Below, piece after piece: positions 1 through 5,122 of a stretch of DNA of 8,303 nt. This stretch comes from Bacteroidales bacterium (GTDB lineage: Bacteria > Bacteroidota > Bacteroidia > Bacteroidales > UBA1402), in assembly GCA_023230125.1 (NCBI GenBank), contig JALNXZ010000057.1, positions 1-8,303 on the forward strand, read 5' to 3'. The position numbers and the translations under genes are program-made. Each line of letters begins with the position of its first letter. Within the stretch, counting starts at the first letter, position 1. Below the pieces are notes generated by a model. It had not been told where the DNA came from, did not search any database, and saw nothing but the letters and a program-made list of their open reading frames with translations.

Positions 1-123
1 ACACCAACTTCCAACACCTCCGATGCCAAAGATCACGACTTTGACAGAAGCAATTTGTTCCATTTTTTTCGGACCATACAGCAATTCTGTACGGTTAAAA
101 AGGCCTTTTTCCAATCCCATCAT
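1..123 (-). CDS. tcdA: tRNA threonylcarbamoyladenosine dehydratase, N-terminal part (cut by window edge)
   Basis: The 41 visible residues begin MMGLEKGLFN and contain RTELLYG, then a hydrophobic strand running into GIGGVGSW (residues 33-40). That is the glycine-rich ATP-binding loop that opens the ThiF/MoeB/E1-like Rossmann fold. The R-x-E-x-LYG lead followed closely by VGIGGVGSW-type sequence is characteristic of TcdA (CsdL/YgdL). This enzyme uses ATP to cyclise the t6A modification at tRNA position 37 to ct6A in the cytoplasm. The rest of the gene lies beyond position 1, so the catalytic part cannot be seen. Two adjacent ATG codons (123-121 and 120-118) could start it. The frame stays open upstream with a TTG at 141-139, but family start positions favour the ATG. 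It follows the M23 peptidase gene by 77 bases on the same strand and may be co-transcribed. Another ThiF-family member such as MoeB is possible but less likely. Confidence 0.8.
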   Translation of the reverse strand, partial: MMGLEKGLFNRTELLYGPKKMEQIASVKVVIFGIGGVGSWC

Positions 124-200
124 TCTATTTGATTCAATCAATCTTTCTTTTAAAGGAGCGGCAAAGTTACAAAATTTAACCAGTTGAGTTGCTGGTATTA

Positions 201-1055
201 TTATTTGATTTTTAATCTCATGCCTATCCTCACGTTTGAACTTTTCAGATGATTTATATTTTGTAAACGCTTCACTGTAGTACCATACTGCCTGGCAAGA
301 GCATACAAAGTGTCGCCTTTCTGAATGATTACAAAACCACTAGAAACATCGGTGTTTGAACTTTTTTCAGTTTCAGTTTTAAATTCAACCTTGTTTTCTA
401 TTTCAATCTCAGTGCCATTTTTGGTTTCACTTTCTACCTTATTAACAGGTGCGTACGCTAAAACAGGTACTATAACAGTACAGTTGTTGAAGTTAAAAAA
501 ATGCTCCGGGTTTTGGGGAACTCTGTTGAACCGGATTTCAAAATGTAGATGATTTGTTGTTGCACGGCCGGTACGTCCTCCCAAACCTACAACCTCACCT
601 GCAGCTACAGTTTCTCCTTCCTTCACGATGCATTTACTTAAATGCGCATAATAAGTCTCAATATTATTGGTATGTTCTAGAATAACCAGATTCCCATAAC
701 CAGAATAAGGGGCAGACATTTTAACCATTCCGCTGAAGGCAGCCCTGACCGTGTCGCCTTTTTGGAGTTTAATATCTGCACCAGTATGTTTATGCCTCCC
801 TCTATATCCAAAAGGACTGATCACTTTACCTTGGATAGGTGAGACCTGATAGGAAATAAACGAATCAGCAAGTGTCGTATCTATTTGTAAGTCTGTTTTG
901 GAAAGTCGAAAAGCAGGCGATGCCCCTTTGCATACACCGCAGAAGCAGACCAAAAAATAAATCAATATTGAAAAATTTAAAAATCCATGTTTAGTCCCAA
1001 TAATGGCAAAACAATACTTCCTTCTCAATTGATTATGAATATACAAAAGTCTCAT
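201..1055 (-). CDS. M23 family metallopeptidase with C-terminal LysM domain
   Basis: This is a likely cell-envelope peptidoglycan endopeptidase of 284 residues. A basic N-terminus is followed by a hydrophobic stretch (about 25-42), which acts as a signal peptide or membrane anchor. The M23 (LytM-type) domain spans about 70-190. H90 and D94 (in HTGAD) and H171 (second His of HLHFE) are the expected zinc ligands, with H138 (YYAHL) and H169 as the other active-site histidines. All are present, so it should be active rather than a degenerate activator such as EnvC. A lysine- and glutamate-rich low-complexity linker (about 205-238) leads to a single LysM module (241-284), which binds glycan strands. 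The order peptidase then LysM is the reverse of many homologues. The cysteine-rich end of the hydrophobic stretch does not form a convincing lipobox. The ATG at 1055-1053 has a TAnnTTTG match about 34 bases upstream, which supports this start. Confidence 0.93.
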   Translation of the reverse strand: MRLLYIHNQLRRKYCFAIIGTKHGFLNFSILIYFLVCFCGVCKGASPAFRLSKTDLQIDTTLADSFISYQVSPIQGKVISPFGYRGRHKHTGADIKLQKGDTVRAAFSGMVKMSAPYSGYGNLVILEHTNNIETYYAHLSKCIVKEGETVAAGEVVGLGGRTGRATTNHLHFEIRFNRVPQNPEHFFNFNNCTVIVPVLAYAPVNKVESETKNGTEIEIENKVEFKTETEKSSNTDVSSGFVIIQKGDTLYALARQYGTTVKRLQNINHLKSSNVRIGMRLKIK

Positions 1056-1088
1056 GTAAAATATTTACGCTATGGTATCAATTCCGTA

Positions 1089-1096
1089 CAAATATA
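1089..1096 (-). promoter_or_regulatory. Candidate -7 element for the M23 peptidase gene
   Basis: Read on the minus strand, these bases are TATATTTG, a full match to the Bacteroidota -7 consensus TAnnTTTG. The element lies 33 bases ahead of the ATG at 1055, giving a short leader of roughly 27 bases. No clear TTTG -33 partner is found 19-21 bases further upstream, so the call rests on the -7 element and its position. Confidence 0.35.
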
Positions 1097-1238
1097 AGAA
1101 AATCGCCTAATTTTGTGATGTCTAATTATATTCAGTCCATGTTCGCAACCCCATTATTATTTGGGTTAATTGAAAAATTCCATTAATAAGTGCGAGTTTT
1201 CCCATGGTAGGAACATGAAAAGAAAATTTCACCGGAAC

Positions 1239-1273
1239 GTATCTATCAATATATCAGGGATAAGGTATCTATC
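1239..1273. repeat. 9-base direct repeat pair, 26-base period
   Basis: GTATCTATC occurs at 1239-1247 and again at 1265-1273, giving a centre-to-centre distance of 26 bases. Between them is the related sequence AATATATCAG. Two identical 9-mers this close could be paired protein-binding sites, but in AT-rich DNA chance is also plausible. No known regulator is recognised. Confidence 0.35.
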
Positions 1274-1308
1274 TAATTATGACTTATAAGGTGACAATTT
1301 TATACGGC

Positions 1309-1321
1309 TTGTACAGTACAA
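1309..1321. repeat. Perfect 13-base palindrome (TTGTAC-A-GTACAA)
   Basis: TTGTAC at 1309-1314 and GTACAA at 1316-1321 are exact reverse complements around a single A. This symmetry is typical of a dimeric regulator operator. It ends four bases before the long hairpin at 1325-1388. It is about 150 bases ahead of the candidate promoter of the decarboxylase cluster, which is far for a repressor site. Function is inferred from symmetry only. Confidence 0.45.
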
Positions 1322-1324
1322 AAT

Positions 1325-1388
1325 AACCAAAAAACCAAAAGAAAAACAGCGTTTTCAGACGCCTGAATTTCTTTTGGCATCTTTGGTT
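1325..1388. repeat. Long three-part imperfect inverted repeat (hairpin)
   Basis: Three nested stems share one axis. The outer stem is AACCAAA (1325-1331) with TTTGGTT (1382-1388). The middle stem is CCAAAAGAAA (1335-1344) with TTTCTTTTGG (1368-1377), ten perfect pairs. The inner stem is CAGCGT (1347-1352) with ACGCCTG (1359-1365), six pairs with one bulged C and a six-base loop. The outer and middle stems are separated by a 3-by-4 internal loop. Both flanking genes are transcribed away from this point, so it is not the terminator of either. It could fold in an unannotated small RNA, end such an RNA, or be a small MITE-like remnant. No obvious target-site duplication was seen. Confidence 0.6.
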
Positions 1389-1467
1389 TGATTTGTTGCA
1401 TTTGTAACTTGAATTTGCGAATTTTTAAAGTGTAGGATTATTTCGAACACACTAAAATCTTTTTTTA

Positions 1468-1475
1468 TATCTTTG
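1468..1475 (+). promoter_or_regulatory. Candidate -7 element for the decarboxylase cluster
   Basis: TATCTTTG fits the Bacteroidota -7 consensus TAnnTTTG and is identical to the -7 element ahead of dapF at 4249. A start point a few bases downstream would give a leader of about 75 bases before the ATG at 1557. The -33 partner is poor: the best candidate is TTTC at 1441-1444, 23 bases upstream. A pyrimidine-rich tract (about 1481-1500) follows in the leader. Confidence 0.4.
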
Positions 1476-1556
1476 TCAGATTGTTTTTGTCTCTTTTTTT
1501 CATTGAATATCACATTGATTTTTATATGTGAAATTATGATTTATAAAATTTAGTAT

Positions 1557-1922
1557 ATGGAATTATTAGTGATTGACTGGATGAGTGCATTCTATGTCAT
1601 TGGATTTACTTTTTTGATGGTTTTTGCTTTGTTAATATCAATTATATTGATATTGAGCATTTTTGGGAAAATATTTGCTTCTATAAATGAAAATCCAAAA
1701 GATCAGGAAGATAATATAGCAAATTCATCAATAAATTCAGGAACAGAAAATCCGGATGGTAAATTATCTTCCAGTGACATTGCTGCCATCGGTATGGCAT
1801 TGCTTTTATATCATGAGGATATACATGACGAAGAAAGCAATATCCTTACTATTAAAAGAGTAAACAGGCGCTATTCTCCATGGAGTTCAAAAATATTTGG
1901 TTTAGATTCATTCGCAAAATAA
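1557..1922 (+). CDS. oadG: OadG-family gamma subunit of a sodium-pumping decarboxylase
   Basis: This 121-residue protein is the small membrane subunit that holds the carboxyltransferase and beta subunits of oxaloacetate or methylmalonyl-CoA decarboxylase together. A single membrane segment spans about 11-40 and includes GFTFLMVF, a typical OadG start. A polar, Asn/Ser-rich linker follows (43-72). The C-terminal part (73-118) contains the block HDEESNILTIKR and then YSPWSSKIFG, which I recognise from Bacteroidota members of this family. The zinc-binding His tail described in enterobacterial OadG is not evident. There is no Shine-Dalgarno sequence before the ATG, which is normal in this phylum. 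The biotin carrier gene starts four bases after the stop, so the two are certainly one operon. The substrate of the complex cannot be told from this subunit. Confidence 0.85.
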   Translation: MELLVIDWMSAFYVIGFTFLMVFALLISIILILSIFGKIFASINENPKDQEDNIANSSINSGTENPDGKLSSSDIAAIGMALLLYHEDIHDEESNILTIKRVNRRYSPWSSKIFGLDSFAK

Positions 1923-1926
1923 CATC

Positions 1927-2373
1927 ATGAAGACTTTCGGATTTAGAATAAACGGAGAGGTGTATGAAATTTCGGTTGATGAAAAAGAGAACAACATATT
2001 CGAAATAGAACTAAACGGTGTCCCTTATAAGGTTGAATATGAAAATAAAGAAAGTCAATTATCGGCTTTATCATCAATCGATTGTAAAGTTGCATCTACA
2101 AATGATACAGCACCAAAATTCGCACAGGGACTTGTTGTAACGGATCCAAAAACTACTGGAACATATATAGTGAAAGCCCCTTTACCTGGTAATATCATAA
2201 AAATTCCAGTAAAAGTGGGTCAGCATATAAAACGTGGTGATTCGTTACTAACTTTGGAATCAATGAAGATGGAAAACGATATATTGTCAGAGAAAAATGC
2301 TATTGTAAAAGCCATTCATGTAAAAGAGGGAGATGCCATTATGCAGGATTATGCATTGATGGAAATGGAATAG
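1927..2373 (+). CDS. Biotin carboxyl carrier subunit of the decarboxylase
   Basis: This 148-residue cytoplasmic protein carries biotin, which shuttles a carboxyl group from the carboxyltransferase to the membrane beta subunit. Residues 80-148 form a biotinyl/lipoyl domain: VKAPLPGNI opens the barrel and ESMKMEN presents biotinyl lysine K114 in the hairpin turn, with VKEGDAI closing the fold. The usual AMKM is SMKM here, a common tolerated variant. Residues 1-40 form a short N-terminal module (FRINGEVYEISVDE, ELNGVPYKVEYE) seen in Bacteroidota carriers of this type. The linker (41-78) is serine/threonine-rich rather than the common proline/alanine-rich type. The gene sits 4 bases after oadG and 23 bases before oadB, so it serves this complex rather than acetyl-CoA carboxylase, although annotation pipelines often name it accB-like. 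Confidence 0.88.
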   Translation: MKTFGFRINGEVYEISVDEKENNIFEIELNGVPYKVEYENKESQLSALSSIDCKVASTNDTAPKFAQGLVVTDPKTTGTYIVKAPLPGNIIKIPVKVGQHIKRGDSLLTLESMKMENDILSEKNAIVKAIHVKEGDAIMQDYALMEME

Positions 2374-2396
2374 TACTTATAAGTTTATTTAAAACG

Positions 2397-3764
2397 ATGA
2401 GAAACATAAAATATATTTTACTGCTAGTTGCTTTCATATTTGTAAGTATTCCGATAAACCTTTCGGCACAATCTGTTCATAATATTTCTTCTGATGTCAC
2501 CGCCTCAAAAGCAACATCTAGTGAAGTCTCGGCCGATGCAACTATTAAGGTTGAAGTTGATAAAGTGCAACATGGCAATGATCCTACTTCCGAAGTTCAA
2601 TCCATGGATGACACTTTTGCAAACTTTTTGGAAAGTACAGGGTTTGCCCAAATTTCCTGGGGAATACTTCTTATGCTTGTGATAGCATGTATTTTGTTAT
2701 ATTTGGCTATTGTAAAGAAATTTGAACCTTTACTCTTATTGCCGATCGCTTTTGGTATGTTGCTGAGTAACATACCAGGTGGAGATCTTTACAATCCAGA
2801 TATATTCGCAGGCGGAAAAGTACATTGGGATATGTTCCGAAACTCTGCAGGCCTATTCGACTATTTATATTTGGGTGTTAAACTTGAAATCTATCCTTGT
2901 CTTATCTTTGTAGGTGTCGGAGCAATGACCGATTTTGGCCCAATGCTTGCTAATCCCAAGAGTTTGCTCTTAGGTGCTGCTGCACAGTTGGGTGTCATAT
3001 TTGCTTTTTTATCAGCCGTTGGGTTAGGATTTGCTTTTCCCGAAGCCGCATCAATTGGTATCATTGGTGGGGCAGATGGACCAACTGCCATATTCCTAAC
3101 CTCCAAATTGGCTCCGGAGTTGTTAGGTCCTATTGCCATTGCAGCCTATTCCTATATGGCTTTGGTCCCTGTTATTCAACCACCGATCATGAGACTGCTT
3201 ACCACAAAAAAAGAACGTGGTATCCGAATGAAACAATTGCGCAAAGTGTCCAAAAAGGAAAAAATCATATTTCCGATTTTTGCATCAGTGTTCATTTCAC
3301 TATTATTGCCTGCTTCCACTCCTCTTATCGGTTGCTTGATGCTTGGTAATCTGATGAAGGAAAGCGGCGTTGTGGAACGCATAAGCAAGACTGTTCAAAA
3401 TGAATTGATGAATATTGTAACAATATTCTTAGGTTTAACAGTTGGTGCAACGGCTACAGCCAGTTCTTTTTTAAACATACAAACCATAGAAATTATGATT
3501 ATTGGTGTGTTTGCATTTGGGTTTGGCTCTGCCGGTGGTGTATTACTTGCCAAATTCATGAATTTATTTCTTAAAGAAAAGATGAATCCGCTGATTGGTT
3601 CTGCGGGTGTTTCTGCCGTTCCAATGGCAGCTCGTGTTTCCCAGGTTGTTGGACAGGAAACAGATTCAGGCAATTTCCTGCTCATGCATGCCATGGGCCC
3701 AAATGTGGCCGGTGTTATCGGTTCTGCTGTGGCCGCCGGTCTGATGCTGACGATATTGGGTTAA
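2397..3764 (+). CDS. oadB: Sodium-translocating decarboxylase beta subunit (OadB family)
   Basis: This 455-residue polytopic inner-membrane protein decarboxylates carboxybiotin and exports Na+ with the released energy. Known functional residues of Klebsiella OadB, as I recall them, align here at a constant offset of 24: D227 in GGADGP (D203), Y253 (Y229), and N397, G401, S406 and R413 in the block starting NPLIGSAG (N373, G377, S382, R389). The C-terminal HAMGPNVAGVIGSA block is also intact. The pump should therefore be functional. The N-terminus carries a signal-peptide-like stretch (4-24, ending NLSAQS) followed by a Ser/Thr/Val-rich polar segment (25-70) ahead of the first core helix at about 86. 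This extension is absent from enterobacterial OadB and makes the protein longer than their roughly 430 residues. It is the last gene of the oadG-biotin carrier-oadB operon. Whether the complex acts on methylmalonyl-CoA, oxaloacetate or another acid depends on the alpha subunit, which is not in the window. Confidence 0.95.
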   Translation: MRNIKYILLLVAFIFVSIPINLSAQSVHNISSDVTASKATSSEVSADATIKVEVDKVQHGNDPTSEVQSMDDTFANFLESTGFAQISWGILLMLVIACILLYLAIVKKFEPLLLLPIAFGMLLSNIPGGDLYNPDIFAGGKVHWDMFRNSAGLFDYLYLGVKLEIYPCLIFVGVGAMTDFGPMLANPKSLLLGAAAQLGVIFAFLSAVGLGFAFPEAASIGIIGGADGPTAIFLTSKLAPELLGPIAIAAYSYMALVPVIQPPIMRLLTTKKERGIRMKQLRKVSKKEKIIFPIFASVFISLLLPASTPLIGCLMLGNLMKESGVVERISKTVQNELMNIVTIFLGLTVGATATASSFLNIQTIEIMIIGVFAFGFGSAGGVLLAKFMNLFLKEKMNPLIGSAGVSAVPMAARVSQVVGQETDSGNFLLMHAMGPNVAGVIGSAVAAGLMLTILG

Positions 3765-3772
3765 TGGTTATC

Positions 3773-3800
3773 CAAATCCACGACCATCACCTCGGATTTG
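3773..3800 (+). terminator. Weak candidate terminator after oadB
   Basis: CAAATCC (3773-3779) pairs with GGATTTG (3794-3800) around a 14-base loop, starting nine bases after the oadB stop. The stem is short, the loop is large, and the following bases are A-rich before becoming T-rich, so it is not a classical rho-independent terminator. Its position is the main support. Confidence 0.3.
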
Positions 3801-3904
3801 AAAAAGATTGCTTTATTCCTTTATTTATCCCAATGCCGCATTGTTGTAATGTCAAGATGAAAGTTTATTTTATCAAATAGCTTGAATCATTATTGTCCTG
3901 TTAA

Positions 3905-4126
3905 AATCCCCAGACATTCAGTTGGCTAGTGGTATCAGAACTGGCTATGCATTTCTACTGGTACCATAAAGACCTTTATCCAAAGATGCTGTTTTATCCA
4001 TTTGAAAAACAGTTCAAGCTTCTATTATTCTTTGTATAATGGAGTAATAGTTAAGGTGGATCGCTCAAAGTTATGGAGTCGTGCTTCCATTGGATTAAAT
4101 TTATGAGATATTCAAAGAGACATTAA
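3905..4126 (+). pseudogene. Possible decayed short reading frame (insertion-element-associated type)
   Basis: One frame from 3905 reads through an ATG at 3947 to a stop at 4037-4039 and encodes YHKDLYPKMLFYPFEKQF. Two stops (4037 and 4052) interrupt it, and the same frame then continues to 4126 with GGSLKVMES and later WIKFMRYSKR. The pattern LYP-x-x-LFYPFEKQF, followed about 20 residues later by a short K-V motif and then an I-K-F motif, resembles short hypothetical proteins I recall being annotated near insertion sequences and other repeats in many bacteria. This recollection is uncertain. If right, the segment is the eroded edge of a former mobile element or repeat. It may be only chance coding-like sequence. 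Confidence 0.25.
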
Positions 4127-4190
4127 AATGGCTTATTGCAACTTCAAAATGTTAACCAAAATAAAAATTAAATATCAAAAAGAGATAATA

Positions 4191-4217
4191 AATCATTTTA
4201 TAACGAACAAAATGATT
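4191..4217. promoter_or_regulatory. Perfect 9-base inverted repeat next to the dapF promoter
   Basis: AATCATTTT (4191-4199) and AAAATGATT (4209-4217) are exact reverse complements separated by nine bases. The right half ends seven bases before the TTTG -33 element at 4225. That spacing suits an activator or a repressor operator for the dapF-dapL-glnN cluster. The sequence is AT-rich, so chance cannot be excluded, and I cannot name the regulator. Confidence 0.45.
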
Positions 4218-4224
4218 ATTTTAG

Positions 4225-4256
4225 TTTGCTTATTTGAAAAATAACAAATATCTTTG
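4225..4256 (+). promoter_or_regulatory. Bacteroidota-type promoter of the dapF-dapL-glnN cluster
   Basis: TTTG at 4225-4228 is followed, after exactly 20 bases, by TATCTTTG at 4249-4256. This matches the primary sigma factor consensus of Bacteroides relatives (TTTG, 19-21 bases, TAnnTTTG) at every specified position. Transcription would begin a few bases after 4256, giving a leader of roughly 28 bases to the dapF ATG. A second TTTG at 4233 is too close to the -7 element to be the partner. Confidence 0.75.
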
Positions 4257-4285
4257 CCTCGAAATAGAATTCAATATTAGGTACG

Positions 4286-4291
4286 AAGGAG
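4286..4291 (+). promoter_or_regulatory. Shine-Dalgarno-like AAGGAG abutting the dapF start
   Basis: AAGGAG directly touches the ATG at 4292 with no spacer, so it cannot act as a normally spaced ribosome binding site for that codon. It would be nine bases ahead of the next in-frame ATG at 4307 (residue 6). However, residues 1-5 (MKFTK) are conserved family sequence, so 4292 remains the better start. Confidence 0.35.
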
Positions 4292-5122
4292 ATGAAATTT
4301 ACAAAAATGCATGGGGCTGGGAATGATTACATCTATGTGAATGCGATGCAGGAACAGGTGTCTGATCCATCCACGTTGGCACGACAATTGAGTGACAGGC
4401 ATTTCGGGATAGGCTCTGATGGGTTGGTATTGATATTATCTTCAGAAAAAGCGGATTTTCGAATGCGCATGTTCAATTATGATGGTTCAGAAGCGGAAAT
4501 GTGTGGAAATGCTTCAAGATGTGTTGGCAAATATGTGTTTGACAAGGGGCTGACAAATAAACGGACGCTCGAACTGGAAACTAAATCAGGCATTAAAACG
4601 TTGATTCTCACTGTTGAAAATGGTCAGGTAACTACTGTGCAGGTGGATATGGGAGAACCGATCCTTGAACCGATTCTGATACCGGTTATAACAAATGCCA
4701 AGCGCGCAGTGCTTCTACCTTTGAAGATTGAGGAGGTTAATTATGAAATATCTTGTGTGTCAATGGGTAATCCACATGCTGTGGTTTTTACCAGAAATAT
4801 AGATAAGCTTATATTGACTGAACTTGGACCAAAAATCGAACATCATCCCATTTTCCCTGATCGAACGAATACGGAATTTGTTGAAGTGATGGATCCGGGA
4901 CACGCAAAGATGCGGGTATGGGAAAGAGGTGCAGGAGAAACATTGGCTTGTGGCACAGGTGCCTGTGCTGTAGTGGTAGCTGGTGTCTTGTGCGGATTGT
5001 TAGGCCCAAAAGTCCGGATAGATTTACTGGGCGGAAGTCTGGATATTGAATGGAACATGGATAATAACCATGTTTATATGACGGGTGGTGCGACTACCGT
5101 TTTTGAAGGAGAAATCATGTAA
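4292..5122 (+). CDS. dapF: Diaminopimelate epimerase
   Basis: This cytoplasmic, cofactor-independent epimerase converts LL- to meso-diaminopimelate, the direct precursor of lysine and of the peptidoglycan cross-linking residue. At 276 residues it has the usual family length. The start MKFTKMHGAGNDY is the conserved N-terminal motif with the substrate-binding Asn (N11). The two catalytic cysteines, acting as the proton donor and acceptor pair, are C71 (MCGNASRC) and C220 (ACGTGACA). ERGAGET (211-217) binds the substrate carboxylate, and MGNPHAV (158-164) is also intact, so the enzyme should be active. The variant NASR in place of NGAR or NGIR is found in this phylum. It has its own strong promoter. 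Its TAA stop (5120-5122) directly touches the first ATG of dapL, so translation of the two is probably coupled. DapL makes the LL isomer that this enzyme uses. Confidence 0.97.
   Translation: MKFTKMHGAGNDYIYVNAMQEQVSDPSTLARQLSDRHFGIGSDGLVLILSSEKADFRMRMFNYDGSEAEMCGNASRCVGKYVFDKGLTNKRTLELETKSGIKTLILTVENGQVTTVQVDMGEPILEPILIPVITNAKRAVLLPLKIEEVNYEISCVSMGNPHAVVFTRNIDKLILTELGPKIEHHPIFPDRTNTEFVEVMDPGHAKMRVWERGAGETLACGTGACAVVVAGVLCGLLGPKVRIDLLGGSLDIEWNMDNNHVYMTGGATTVFEGEIM
5106..5111 (+). promoter_or_regulatory. Shine-Dalgarno AAGGAG inside the end of dapF, serving dapL
   Basis: AAGGAG lies in the last codons of dapF, 11 bases ahead of ATG 5123 and 20 bases ahead of ATG 5132. The spacing favours 5123 for dapL, while family alignment favours 5132. 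Either way, ribosomes ending dapF are placed at the dapL start. Confidence 0.4.

Larger units (their letters stand above)
1056..1556. other. Divergent intergenic region, no gene seen
   Basis: This AT-rich 501-base gap separates the minus-strand M23 peptidase gene from the plus-strand decarboxylase cluster. I find no credible coding frame. The region holds candidate promoter elements for both sides, a pair of 9-base direct repeats, a perfect 13-base palindrome and a long hairpin, each listed separately. The stretch between about 1110 and 1230 shows nothing I can identify. The gap is longer than two back-to-back promoters need, so it may hide a small RNA or a mobile-element remnant. Confidence 0.6.
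3765..4291. other. Intergenic region with possible gene remnant and dapF control region
   Basis: This 527-base gap separates two plus-strand clusters. Its first part holds a weak hairpin just after oadB, its middle holds a possible decayed reading frame, and its last 100 bases become very AT-rich and carry an inverted repeat and a strong promoter for dapF. I see no lysine riboswitch-like structure, no tRNA and no intact gene. Confidence 0.6.

Noticed and set aside
124..141. TTG start extending tcdA upstream
   Set aside because: The frame is open, but the resulting extension has no family similarity I recognise and the adjacent ATG pair fits the usual TcdA start.
325..552. A 75-residue plus-strand open frame
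   Set aside because: It is antisense to the linker and end of the peptidase domain of the M23 gene and looks like a low-complexity artefact.
2891..3694. Three open frames on the minus strand inside oadB
   Set aside because: They are antisense shadows of conserved OadB sequence with no start signals or domains of their own.
3989..4012. Hairpin CTGTTTT / AAAACAG
   Set aside because: It is seven pairs with a ten-base loop and no T-run, and it sits inside the possible decayed frame; too weak to call a terminator.
4141..4291. Lysine riboswitch ahead of dapF
   Set aside because: The predicted leader is only about 28 bases and the region upstream lacks the long structured aptamer expected of an L box.
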